From contig CAWBKK010000002.1 of assembly GCA_963789355.1 (NCBI GenBank), positions 682,001 through 746,000 of the forward strand: a DNA stretch of 64,000 nucleotides, read 5' to 3'. The DNA comes from Gaiellasilicea sp963789355 (GTDB lineage: Bacteria; Actinomycetota; Thermoleophilia; Gaiellales; Gaiellaceae). The position numbers and the translations under genes are program-made. Below are positions 43,204 to 51,722 of this stretch, piece after piece (positions within the stretch are counted from its first letter, which is position 1; every line of letters begins with the position of its first letter). Below the pieces are notes generated by a model. That model had not been told where the DNA came from and searched no databases. It saw nothing but the letters and a program-made list of their open reading frames with translations.

Positions 43204-44570
43204 GCGAGCCCGCGGACGAGCGCGACGCTCTCGTCGACCACGCGCCCGACGTCGTCCCGATCGACGTTCGAGTTCGTGATCCCGTACGCCCAGCGGTACT
43301 CCTCCTGGTCGAGGAGCTCGTCGAGCGGGACGCTCTCGACGAGGTCGAGATCCTCGACGGCCGGGAGGTAGCCCGCGTAGTCGTTCGTGTAGCCGAGCAC
43401 GAACGTCTGCGCGAACGGGCTGCCCTCGCGGATGCGGACGCCGCACTCGTTGAAGAGCTCGAACGGGTTCGCCGCGATTGCCGCCTCGCCGATCCGCAGC
43501 GCCTGCAGCTCGACGCGGACGGGCTCGTCCGCCCGGCGGGCCATGTCCGCGTACATCACGAGCGCCGAGCGCTGGTAGAGCTTCGGGAAGTCCTGCGCGG
43601 AGGTCGCCGTGTGGACGCTCTCCGGCCACGCCTCCGGGAAGTCCGGGGCGGGCTCCTGCGAGAGCTCCCCGATCCGGCGCTCGAGCTCCTCCACGTCCCA
43701 CGGGATCCGGCGCCGCCGGAGCTCGACCCAGGTCGAGGCGGCTCCCAGCTCGACGTCGCCGGTCGTCTCGATTCCGTCCAGCGCCTCGAGCACGGCTGCG
43801 CCGACGGCTCGCCCGAGTTCGTCCCGGCGCTCGAAGCTGTGCCGGCTCGCCTCGCGGTTGCCGAACCAGTAGTCCCAGGCGGCGATGTCGCCGGCGCAGC
43901 CCTGGAGGAAGATGCACTCGGCTCCGGGCCTTCCCGCCTCGACCGTCTCCCGGAGCGGGCCGGGGAAGTCCGTGTTCCAGAGCAGGCTCTCGCCGCCGAT
44001 CAGGGTCGGGTGGCAGGCGAAGCTCGCGACGACGGCGATCGGCTCGCCGTCCTCGGCGTCGACTCGCAGCACCGGGACGCTGTCGTCCACCGGCCGCTCG
44101 CGCCGAACCCGGTTGACGCTGACTCCCGGCGCGCGGCCACCGCCCCAGCCGACGCGGGCGGGCCGGCGCGCACGCCAGGCGGCGTAGACCGCGCCGGCGA
44201 GCAGGTCGGGGAGGGAGTCCACGTAGGGGGCGAACGCCCCGGTGTCGGCGAGCCCGGCCGTCGTCGAGCCGCGCGAGATGCTCGGCGCGCTGTGGTTGTG
44301 GGCGGCGTTCACGAGCACTGACTCCGGCGCGATCCCCGTCAGCTTCTCGACGCGCTCGCGCACCGCCGCCGTCAGGTCGGCACCGGCGAAGACGAGGTCG
44401 ATCGCGACGATCGCGACCTGCTTGGCGCCGTCGTCGAGGACGAGCGCCTGCCCGATCATCGGCTCGTGAATCCCTTCGGCGAGGCCGGTGCGGGCCGACC
44501 AGCAGCCGTGTGGCAGCCCGGCGGGAGGAGTGATGTCGACGCGGGCGACGCCCGCAGTCAGCTTGCTCAT
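43200..44570 (-). CDS. Neutral/alkaline ceramidase N-domain-like hydrolase
   Basis: A 456-residue protein with the ceramidase catalytic-domain signs: GVARVDITPPAGLPHGCWSA at the start, ALVLDDGAKQVAIVAIDLVF, VNAAHNHSAPSI (zinc His), VASFACHPTLIGGESLLW (zinc His) and LQGCAGDIAAWDYWFG. No signal peptide is visible, so it is probably cytoplasmic, unlike secreted ceramidases. The domain is an amidase fold; substrates of these short relatives are unknown. A paralogue is at 53971. Both lie with DoeB-type deacylases and enolases, suggesting one amide-bond-containing substrate. Confidence 0.8.
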   Translation of the reverse strand: MSKLTAGVARVDITPPAGLPHGCWSARTGLAEGIHEPMIGQALVLDDGAKQVAIVAIDLVFAGADLTAAVRERVEKLTGIAPESVLVNAAHNHSAPSISRGSTTAGLADTGAFAPYVDSLPDLLAGAVYAAWRARRPARVGWGGGRAPGVSVNRVRRERPVDDSVPVLRVDAEDGEPIAVVASFACHPTLIGGESLLWNTDFPGPLRETVEAGRPGAECIFLQGCAGDIAAWDYWFGNREASRHSFERRDELGRAVGAAVLEALDGIETTGDVELGAASTWVELRRRRIPWDVEELERRIGELSQEPAPDFPEAWPESVHTATSAQDFPKLYQRSALVMYADMARRADEPVRVELQALRIGEAAIAANPFELFNECGVRIREGSPFAQTFVLGYTNDYAGYLPAVEDLDLVESVPLDELLDQEEYRWAYGITNSNVDRDDVGRVVDESVALVRGLA

Positions 44571-44583
44571 GAATGGTCCTTTC

Positions 44584-45480
44584 TCACTGTCGGACGACCA
44601 GTTCCTCGTACGCCTCCGGCCGCCGCTTCTTGAGCGCGAACCACGGGTTCTCCCGGGCCCGGTCGACGAGCGAGGGATCGAGCTCGGCCGCGATCCACGC
44701 GTCCGCGGTGCCCGGGTCGGACCGCGCCAGCATCGACCCGTCGGGCGCGAGGACGTAGGCGCCGCCGACGTGGGTGCTGTGGCCGTCGAACCCGACCATG
44801 TCCGAGAAGACGGCGAAGACGCCGTTGTCGCGGGCGAGGAAGTCGTGGAGCCGCGGCGGGCTCGGCCGGTCTTCGAGCAGCTCCTCTTGGGCGCGCAGCA
44901 TGTCCTCCGCGCCCAGCTCGCGCTCGCGCCCGTCGAAGGTGAGGACACCGCCGCCGGCCGGCATCGTCCGGTTCGCATGCGGCAGCAGGATCACCTCGGC
45001 GCCCTTCAGGGCGAGGATCCGCCAGCTCTCGAAGAAGTCGCTGTCGTGGCAGATCGCGGTCCCGACGGTGCAGAAGCCGAGGTCGTACACGCCCCATTCG
45101 TAGGCCTGCCGGAAGCGAAAGAACTCGTCGAAGGACGCGTGCACCTTGCGCTGCAGCCCGATCAGCCCGTCGGGCCCCACGAGTGCGGACGTGTTGTAGT
45201 GCGTGCCGCGGTAGAGCTCGCAGAACCCGTACGAGACGACGATCCCGCTCGCCTTCGCCTGCTCCTCGATCGTGTGAAAGATGCGCCCGTCGTGGGGTTC
45301 CGCGAACCGCGTCACCTCGGGGCTGCCGTTGTTGCCGGTGACCGAGGTCTCAGGGAAGACCACGAGGTCGCAGCCCGCTGCGGCGGTCTCCGCGATCAGG
45401 CGGAGGTGCGTCTCGAGGTTGTGCTCGACGTCCGTGTAGAGACTTTCGACTTGCGTGGCGGCGACGGTGCAGCGCTCCAT
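44584..45480 (-). CDS. Carbon-nitrogen hydrolase (nitrilase superfamily)
   Basis: A 298-residue nitrilase-fold amidohydrolase. The Glu-Lys-Cys triad is visible: Glu in VVFPETSVTG (about 44), Lys in LQRKVHAS, and Cys in GTAICHDSDFFESW. The superfamily hydrolyses nitriles, amides, N-carbamoyl or ureido groups. ATG 45480 overlaps the deacylase stop (TGATG), so the two are coupled. The gene lies in the leftward part of the paired block with the ceramidase-like and enolase genes. Confidence 0.86.
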   Translation of the reverse strand: MERCTVAATQVESLYTDVEHNLETHLRLIAETAAAGCDLVVFPETSVTGNNGSPEVTRFAEPHDGRIFHTIEEQAKASGIVVSYGFCELYRGTHYNTSALVGPDGLIGLQRKVHASFDEFFRFRQAYEWGVYDLGFCTVGTAICHDSDFFESWRILALKGAEVILLPHANRTMPAGGGVLTFDGRERELGAEDMLRAQEELLEDRPSPPRLHDFLARDNGVFAVFSDMVGFDGHSTHVGGAYVLAPDGSMLARSDPGTADAWIAAELDPSLVDRARENPWFALKKRRPEAYEELVVRQ

Positions 45481-46485
45481 CAGTCGAGCTCCGCCCGGTC
45501 GACCTCGCGGGCGACCACGACGATGTTGTCGCCCTGCTCGCAGGTGGCGACGGCGCGGACGACGCAGACGATCCCGTCGTTGCCTGCGTGGACGGTCTCG
45601 GCCTCGCGGTCGGGCCGCTCGATGAAGTGAATCCGCCCCACGGGCTCGCCGGTCTGCACGCGCTGGCCGAGGTGGACGAGCGTCTCGAAGAGACCGGACT
45701 CGGGCGCACGCAGGAAGTTCTCGAGCTCGGTCGCCCTCAGGAAGGTCGGGGGCGAGTCCCGTCGGACGACGTCGCCCTCGAGGACGCCGACGTGCCGGAG
45801 CACGTTCGCGAGCCCGCTCTCGGCGAGGCGGTGGATCTCGGCGGTGACGTGGCCGCCGCCGCCAAGCTCCGTGCTGATCACGTTCTTGCCCTGGCGCTCC
45901 GCTTCGCCGACGAGCAGGCCGGTGCCGCCGATGTCCCTGTAGACGCAGCACCAGTCGGTGTTCCAGGCGATCATCCCCTCGACCATCGCCCGCCGCTGCT
46001 CCGGGTCGTCGACCCAGTGCATCTCGGCCCAGGGCAGGTGCAGCCCGCCGACCCCGCCGCTGTGGATGTCGACGACGACCTCCGAGGGCGGGAAGAGCTC
46101 CGTCGAGAGGAAGTGCGCGAGCTGCTCGTCCTCGGTGCCCGCCGGGTCGCCCGGGAAGGAGCGGTTGAAGTTGATCCCGGACGGCCAGGTTCGCGTATAG
46201 GCGCGCGAAGCCTCGGGCGAGGCGCAGGGGATCACGAGCACGCGGCCCGTGACCTGCTCCGGCCTGGAGGTCCCGGGCGAGCTTGAGCGCGGCGACCTGG
46301 CCCTCGGGCTCGTCGCCGTGGACCCCGCCGATCACGAGCACGGTCGGCCCGTCGCCGTTCGCGACCGAGACGATCGGGACGCACAGGCTCGACCACTGGT
46401 TCGACGAGCGGGGCACCTGGAGGGTGCCGAACTGCTTCCCCGCTGCGCTCAGGTCGATCGTGCAGGTAACTCGGGAGTGACTCAT
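45480..46485 (-). pseudogene. DoeB-like deacylase (AstE/aspartoacylase family), one frameshift
   Basis: The joined product has about 334 residues and is highly similar to the gene at 51719. Zinc-site motifs are VIGGVHGDEPEGQ (His, Glu) and VVDIHSGGVGGLH (His), with PSGINFNRSFPG and STELGGGGHVTAEI between and after. N-acetyl-diaminobutyrate deacetylase DoeB of ectoine breakdown has the same motif order. An extra G near 46266 (cag[g]ccg) breaks the frame in an otherwise clean region. ATG 46485 is chosen; it faces the 31-bp element at 46508. If the lesion is real, the paralogue could replace it. Confidence 0.78.
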
Positions 46486-46507
46486 ACCGCGCACGCGACT
46501 CTAGAGG

Positions 46508-46538
46508 ATTGTTGACAATTTGGCTATGATCGACAATC
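46508..46538. promoter_or_regulatory. 31-bp element, copy 1 (ATTGTTGACAAT half plus CTATGATCGACAATC)
   Basis: It matches the element at 49259-49289 at 28 of 31 positions; differences are at positions 13, 14 and 16. ATTGT-TG-ACAAT is an inverted repeat of the kind bound by FCD-GntR regulators (ATTGTnnACAAT), and GACAATC repeats one half. TATGAT (46525) may be a -10. It lies between the divergent deacylase and aminotransferase genes. Confidence 0.6.
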
Positions 46539-47893
46539 TGGGATCGCCACTCGACTCGGTGATGATCGACTTCACCCAGATGAAGTCCTTCAGCGAGGAC
46601 CCGCTGATCCTGACCGAGGGGGACGGGATCCGCGTGCGCGACGTCGACGGCCGCTGGTACCTCGACGGGCTTTCCGGCACCTTCTGCCTGAGCCTCGGGC
46701 ACGGCAACGCGCCGGTGATCGAAGCCGCCACGGCCCAGCTCGGGCGGCTCGCGCTCGCCGCGCCGACGATGGCGACGAGCGACCGGAGCCTCGAGCTGGC
46801 GCAGGAGCTGCTCGCGCTCCTGCCCGCTCCGTACACGACGCTCAAGTGGGGCAGCGGCGGCTCGGAGGCGGTCGAGGCGGCGATCAAGATGGCGCGCCAG
46901 TTCCACCGGCAGGCCGGGGATCCGGGCAAGTACAAGGTGCTCTCGCACTACCGCGCCTACCACGGCGTCACCGGCCACGCGCTGGCGGCGAGCGGCTGGC
47001 GGGCGAGCAAGAGCCCGTACGAGCCGCTGGCGGCGGGGTTCGTCCATCTGCACACGCCCGACTCCTACCGCCCGCCGTTCGACGTCGACCCGGCCGAGAT
47101 CGGCGCGACGTACGTCCGCCTCGTCGAGCAGGTGATCGAGCTCGAAGGCCCCGAGACGATCGCGGCGCTGATCACCGAGCCGATCCTGATGTCGGCCGGC
47201 GTCGTGATCCCGCCGCGCGACTACCTGCCGGCGCTGCGCTCCCTGTGCGACAGGCATGGGATCGTGCTGATCTTCGACGAGATCATCACCGGCTTCGGCC
47301 GGATCGGCCGGCTCTTCGCGGCCGAGCTCTTCGAGACGTGGCCGGACATCTTCGTCTTCGGCAAGGGACTGACGGGCGGGTACGTCGCGCTCTCGGCGAC
47401 CGTGCTCACGGGCCGGCTCGCCGAGGCGTTCTGGGGGGCCGCGGGCCAGGAGTTCGCCGCGGGCCACACCTACGCCGGGAACCCCGTCGCGTGTGCGGCG
47501 GGGCTGGCGGCGCTGCGCGAGCTCCGGGAGCGCGACCTGGTCGCGAACGCCGCCGCCCGCGGCGACCAGGGGCTCGATCGCCTCCGCCGGTTGCAGTCGC
47601 GCGTGCCGGGGATCGGCGACGTGCGCGGGCAAGGACTTCTCTTCGGGCTCGAGCTCGTCCGCGACACCGTCACGAAGGAGCCGTTTCCCGCGGCGGAGAA
47701 CGTCGGGATCAAGGTGCGGGAGGCCGCGCGGAAGAAGGGGCTGCTCCTGCGGGCGAGCCACTGGATGGCGGTGCTCGCGCCGCCGCTGACGATCACCGCC
47801 GCGGAGCTCGACGAGCTGCTCGACATCTTCGACGAGGCGGTCACGGAGGTTCTCAGCCCTCTGGCCGCGACGCCGCAGCCGGCTCGGATGTGA
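46526..47893 (+). CDS. Class III (PLP) aminotransferase
   Basis: A 455-residue omega-aminotransferase if started at ATG 46526; but this codon is inside the 31-bp element, and comparison with the second copy suggests the true start may be GTG 46559 or ATG 46562. Core motifs are WGSGGSEAVEAAIKMARQ, the metal-free LIFDEIITGFGRIGRL and the PLP Lys in VFGKGLTGGY. Substrates are typically omega-amino or diamino acids with pyruvate or 2-oxoglutarate; DoeD of ectoine degradation belongs to the same class. It overlaps the decarboxylase-like gene by GTGA. Confidence 0.85.
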   Translation: MIDNLGSPLDSVMIDFTQMKSFSEDPLILTEGDGIRVRDVDGRWYLDGLSGTFCLSLGHGNAPVIEAATAQLGRLALAAPTMATSDRSLELAQELLALLPAPYTTLKWGSGGSEAVEAAIKMARQFHRQAGDPGKYKVLSHYRAYHGVTGHALAASGWRASKSPYEPLAAGFVHLHTPDSYRPPFDVDPAEIGATYVRLVEQVIELEGPETIAALITEPILMSAGVVIPPRDYLPALRSLCDRHGIVLIFDEIITGFGRIGRLFAAELFETWPDIFVFGKGLTGGYVALSATVLTGRLAEAFWGAAGQEFAAGHTYAGNPVACAAGLAALRELRERDLVANAAARGDQGLDRLRRLQSRVPGIGDVRGQGLLFGLELVRDTVTKEPFPAAENVGIKVREAARKKGLLLRASHWMAVLAPPLTITAAELDELLDIFDEAVTEVLSPLAATPQPARM

Positions 47894-49257
47894 CGGGCCG
47901 GAGCGCGCGGGAGATCGTCGGCCACGAGGGCCCGCTCCGCGTCGGCGAGGACGGTGTGCTCCGGATCGAGGGGCGGACTGCGCCGGAGCTGGCGGAGGAG
48001 TACGGGACGCCGCTCTACGTCACCTCCGAGGCTCAGATCAGGGCGAACGTCCGCCGGCTGCGCGGAGCGTTCGAGGAGCGCTGGCCGCGCGTGACGCTGC
48101 TGTTCGCGACGAAGTCGAATGCCAACCTCGCGGTTCGGCGCGTCCTCCTCGACGAGGGTGTGGGCGGCGACTGCTTCGGGCTCGGCGAGCTGACGCTGTC
48201 CCTGCGCAGCGGCGTGCCGCCCGAGCTGCTCGTCCTGAACGGCAGCAACAAGCAGCCGGCGGAGCTGCGCCTCGCGATCGAGAGCGGCGTCACGATCAAT
48301 CTCGACGACCGCAGCGAGCTCGCCCTCACCGCTGCCCTCGCCGAGGAGCTCGACCGGCCCGCCGCGGTCTGCCTGCGCGTCTTGCCGTTCAGCTACGCCG
48401 ACCCGGCGGCGCTCGAGCCGGAGTTGGCCGCCATCGCGGCCGACACGAGCCACGACAAGTGGGGGATGGACCGGCAGACCGTCCTCGAGCTCGTCCCCGA
48501 GGCGCTCGGGTCCGACTGGCTGCGCCTGCGTGGGCTGCACTTGCACGTGAGCAGGCTCCGGCCGACGCCGGAGGCCTTCGAGCTCGCGGCGCGGCTGATC
48601 GCCGCGTGCATCGCGGAGCTGGACGAGCGCTTCGGCTGGCAGCCCGAGCTGCTCGACTTCGGCGGCGGCTACCCGCACGAGCGGGATCCCGAAAGCGGCG
48701 CGCCGTCCGGCAGCCATCCCGTCGGCACGCCGGAGGAGTACGCGGAAGCCCTCACCTCGAACTTGCGCACGGCGCTGGCCGAGCGCTCGCTCGGCGAGCC
48801 GCACCTCCTGCTCGAGCCGGGCCGGCGGCTCGTCAGCAACGCAACCGTCCTCCTCGCCCGCGTCGGCGCCGTCAAGCGCCTGCCGAGCGGATCGAAGACG
48901 TGGGCCAACGTCGACGCGAGCACGAACCATTGCCTGCGGGCTCCGCTCCAGGACTACTACTACGAGATCGTGCACGCGACGACGGGCCTCGAAGCAGGGG
49001 GCGAGCAGGTGAGCGTCGTCGGCCCGACCTGCGTGGTCGACCTGCTCGGAGAGCGTTCGCTGCCCGCGCTCGGCCAGGGCGACCTGCTCGCGGTGCTGGA
49101 CGTCGGCGGCTACGCGGAGGTGCTCTCGAATCAGTTCAACCTCCTGCCGCGCCCCGCGACCGTGCTCGTGAACGGCGAGAGCGCCGACCTGATCCGGCGG
49201 CGGGAGACGATCGACGACCTGCTCGCGACCCAACTTGTGCCGGATCGGCTCGCATGA
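47890..49257 (+). CDS. LysA-like PLP decarboxylase (fold type III)
   Basis: A 455-residue DapDC/ODC-fold protein. PLP Lys75 is in LFATKSNANLAV; other blocks are GLHLHVSRLRP, LLDFGGGYPHE and LLEPGRRLVSN. The second subunit's active-site motif in diaminopimelate decarboxylases is CESGD; here it reads GPTCVVDLLGE, with the Cys kept and the substrate-binding Glu replaced. The acid specificity is therefore likely different from diaminopimelate. It is coupled to the aminotransferase and precedes the second 31-bp element. A role in decarboxylating an unusual amino acid of this pathway is likely (inference). Confidence 0.8.
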   Translation: MTGRSAREIVGHEGPLRVGEDGVLRIEGRTAPELAEEYGTPLYVTSEAQIRANVRRLRGAFEERWPRVTLLFATKSNANLAVRRVLLDEGVGGDCFGLGELTLSLRSGVPPELLVLNGSNKQPAELRLAIESGVTINLDDRSELALTAALAEELDRPAAVCLRVLPFSYADPAALEPELAAIAADTSHDKWGMDRQTVLELVPEALGSDWLRLRGLHLHVSRLRPTPEAFELAARLIAACIAELDERFGWQPELLDFGGGYPHERDPESGAPSGSHPVGTPEEYAEALTSNLRTALAERSLGEPHLLLEPGRRLVSNATVLLARVGAVKRLPSGSKTWANVDASTNHCLRAPLQDYYYEIVHATTGLEAGGEQVSVVGPTCVVDLLGERSLPALGQGDLLAVLDVGGYAEVLSNQFNLLPRPATVLVNGESADLIRRRETIDDLLATQLVPDRLA

Positions 49258-49258
49258 G

Positions 49259-49289
49259 ATTGTTGACAATCCGACTATGATCGACAATC
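49259..49289. promoter_or_regulatory. 31-bp element, copy 2, directly before an enolase-superfamily gene
   Basis: ATTGTTGACAAT followed by CTATGATCGACAATC (49275-49289) nearly repeats copy 1 at 46508. It begins four bases after the decarboxylase stop and ends one base before ATG 49291. TATGAT at 49276 would start transcription at about 49288, so this operon may have a leaderless message; no ribosome site is visible. Confidence 0.6.
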
Positions 49290-49290
49290 C

Positions 49291-50424
49291 ATGAAGATCA
49301 CCGATGTCGAGGCCGCCGTCCTGCGGCAACCCGCCGTGAACGAAGGGATCGCCGACGGCAGCCAGGACGATCTCGTGATCCTGGTGCACACCGACGAGGG
49401 GATCACCGGGATCGGCGAGGTCGACTCGGCGCCCGACGCCGTCGCGGCGCTGGTGACCGCTCCGGGGTCACATGCGATCGCGCAGAGCCTGCGCGAGCTC
49501 TTGCTCGGAGAGGACCCGCTCGACGTCGAGCGGCTCTGGGACAAGATGTACCGCGGCGTCATCTTCGTCGGCCGGCGCGGGATCGCGATCCACGCGATCA
49601 GCGGCATCGACATCGCCCTCTGGGACATCAAGGGCAAGGCGCTTGGCAAGCCGGTCTGCGAGCTGCTCGGAACCGTCGAGCACGAGCGCATCCGCGCGTA
49701 CGCGTCCAGGCTGATGCCGGACACGACCGAGGAGGTGACGGAGGCGGTCTCGGCGCTCCGCGAGCAGGGCTTCACGGCGGTCAAGCTCGGCTGGGGGCCG
49801 CTGGGGCAGGATCCCGTCCACGACGTCCGCCTCGCCGCCGCGGCGCGCGAGGCCGGTGGCGACGGCGTCGAGATCATGATCGACGCCGGTCTCGGCTACG
49901 TGGCCGACGCGGCGATCGGGATCCGCGTCGCCCGCGAGCTCGAGCAGCTCGGGGTCTACTGGCTGGAGGAGCCGTTCGAGCCCGACGAATACGAGGCCTA
50001 CGCCGAGCTCGCCGACGCGGTCGAGCTCAGGGTCGCGGCCGGCGAGCAGGACGCGACGCGCTGGGGCTTCCGCGAGCTGATCGAGCGCGGCCGCGTCGAC
50101 CTGATCCAGCCCGATGTCACCCGCTGCGGCGGGATCACGGAGCTGCTCCGGATTGCGGCGCTCGCCGAGGAGTACGGGGTCGAGCTCGTCCCGCACGCGT
50201 GGAAGAGCGGGATCATCAAGGCGGCCTCGTTGCACGTGAACGCCGTGTTGCCCGGGGCGCTTTTCCAGGAGTACTGCGTCGCGGAGACCGAGATCAACAC
50301 GAAGCTGACGCGCCAGCTGCTGCCGCTCGAGGCGGACGGCTACATCGCCGTCCCGACCGCGCCCGGACTCGGAATCGACCTCGACGAGGACGTGTTCTCG
50401 TCCCTACGTGTGGAGGCACGATGA
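49291..50424 (+). CDS. Enolase-superfamily (mandelate racemase/muconate lactonising) enzyme
   Basis: A 377-residue member, more distant from the 42031 and 59358 proteins. Barrel motifs are FTAVKLGWGPLG (Lys with Gly in place of the second Lys of KxK), the metal Asp in IMIDAGLGY, the Glu in YWLEEPFEPDE, the third ligand in VAAGEQDATR, and the catalytic His region in VELVPHAWKSGI. This looks like an acid-sugar dehydratase or racemase of unknown substrate. It starts one base after the 31-bp element and overlaps the next gene by ATGA. Confidence 0.84.
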   Translation: MKITDVEAAVLRQPAVNEGIADGSQDDLVILVHTDEGITGIGEVDSAPDAVAALVTAPGSHAIAQSLRELLLGEDPLDVERLWDKMYRGVIFVGRRGIAIHAISGIDIALWDIKGKALGKPVCELLGTVEHERIRAYASRLMPDTTEEVTEAVSALREQGFTAVKLGWGPLGQDPVHDVRLAAAAREAGGDGVEIMIDAGLGYVADAAIGIRVARELEQLGVYWLEEPFEPDEYEAYAELADAVELRVAAGEQDATRWGFRELIERGRVDLIQPDVTRCGGITELLRIAALAEEYGVELVPHAWKSGIIKAASLHVNAVLPGALFQEYCVAETEINTKLTRQLLPLEADGYIAVPTAPGLGIDLDEDVFSSLRVEAR

Positions 50425-51722
50425 CCCAGATCTCGCCCGAAGCCGCTTCGGCGCTCGCAGCCCGCGCCGCCGCCGTGATCCCCGGAGGCGTCAACAGCGG
50501 CCAGCGCCGCGTGCCCGGGCTCGAGGACCTCGTCGTGACCGCCACGAGCGGCTCGACGTTCACCGACGCGGAGGGCCGCGTCTTCACCGACTATCACTCC
50601 GCCTTCGGGCCGCCGCTCCTGGGGCACAACGACCCCGATGTCGACGCGGCGGCCGCGAGCGCGTCCGGGCTGATGGGGGTCGGCGTCACGCCGGTCGAGA
50701 TCGAGCTCGCCGAGCGGCTCGTCGACGTGGTGCCCTCGCTCGAGAAGGTGCTGCTGACGGCGACCGGGAGCGAGGCGACCTTCCACGCCCTCCGGCTGGC
50801 GCGCACCGTCACCGGACGCCGGCACGTGCTCAAGTTCCAGGGCTGCTACCACGGCTGGCACGACTCGGTGGCGATGAACGTGATCTCACCGGCCGAGCGC
50901 GTCGGCGGCAAGGACCCGCTCTCGCAGGGGATCCTTCAGGAAGTGCTCGACGCGACGATCGTCTGCCCGTTCAACGACGCGGACGCGGTCGAGCGGGCGC
51001 TGACCGACCACGACGTCGCCGCAATCATCCTCGAGCCGATCCCGCACAACATCGGGGCCGTGCTGCCGAAGCCGGGCTTCCTCGAGCGCCTGCGTGAGCT
51101 GGCGACGAAGCATGGGACAGTGCTCGTCTTCGATGAGGTGATCACCGGCTTCCGCCACGGCCTCGGCGGCTACCAGGCGATCGCGGGCGTCACGCCCGAC
51201 CTGACCACGCTCGGGAAGGCGATGGCAAACGGCTGGCCGGTCTCCGCGCTCGGCGGCAAGGCCGAGCTGATGGACCTGTTCTCGACGACGCCGGGGCAGC
51301 CGGCCTTCTTCGCAGGCACCTTCAACGGGCATCCCGCGACGACCGCGGCCGCGCTGGCCACGCTCGACAAGCTCCAGCGCGAGCCGGTGCACGAGCACGT
51401 CTTCCGGCTCGGCGAACGCACGCGCGAGGGGCTGCGCGCGCTCTATGAGCGGCTCGGCGTGCCGGTCGTCGTGGCCGGCTTCGGCTCGGTCTTCGTCACC
51501 TATTTCCTCGAGGGGCCGGTGGAGAGCTACGACGACCTGCTCCGGAACGACGTCGACCTCTTCGTCGGCTACCGCCGCGAGCTGATGCAGCACGGGATCT
51601 TCGAGCTGCCGCTCAACCTGAAGCGGAGCCACTTCTCGTACGCGCACAGCGACGAGGACGTCGACCGCCTGCTCGAGGGCACCGAGGCCGCCGTCGGCGC
51701 GGCGCTGGCTGCTCGCGCGTGA
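50421..51722 (+). CDS. Glutamate-1-semialdehyde aminomutase-like class III aminotransferase
   Basis: A 433-residue PLP enzyme. IPGGVNSGQRRVPG at the start is as in HemL, TATGSEATFHALRLAR binds phosphate, LVFDEVITGFRHGLGG holds the PLP-pyridine Asp, and TTLGKAMANGWPVSALGG the Schiff-base Lys. HemL proper is linked to haem genes; this one sits in a catabolic operon, so transamination or 1,2/1,3-amino shift of a pathway amine is more likely. Start and stop overlap neighbours by four bases. Confidence 0.83.
   Translation: MTQISPEAASALAARAAAVIPGGVNSGQRRVPGLEDLVVTATSGSTFTDAEGRVFTDYHSAFGPPLLGHNDPDVDAAAASASGLMGVGVTPVEIELAERLVDVVPSLEKVLLTATGSEATFHALRLARTVTGRRHVLKFQGCYHGWHDSVAMNVISPAERVGGKDPLSQGILQEVLDATIVCPFNDADAVERALTDHDVAAIILEPIPHNIGAVLPKPGFLERLRELATKHGTVLVFDEVITGFRHGLGGYQAIAGVTPDLTTLGKAMANGWPVSALGGKAELMDLFSTTPGQPAFFAGTFNGHPATTAAALATLDKLQREPVHEHVFRLGERTREGLRALYERLGVPVVVAGFGSVFVTYFLEGPVESYDDLLRNDVDLFVGYRRELMQHGIFELPLNLKRSHFSYAHSDEDVDRLLEGTEAAVGAALAARA

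Noticed and set aside
46512..46530. TTGACA and TATGAT in the 31-bp element as a -35/-10 pair
   Set aside because: Only seven bases separate them, far from the 16-18 needed; TTGACA is better read as half of the inverted repeat.
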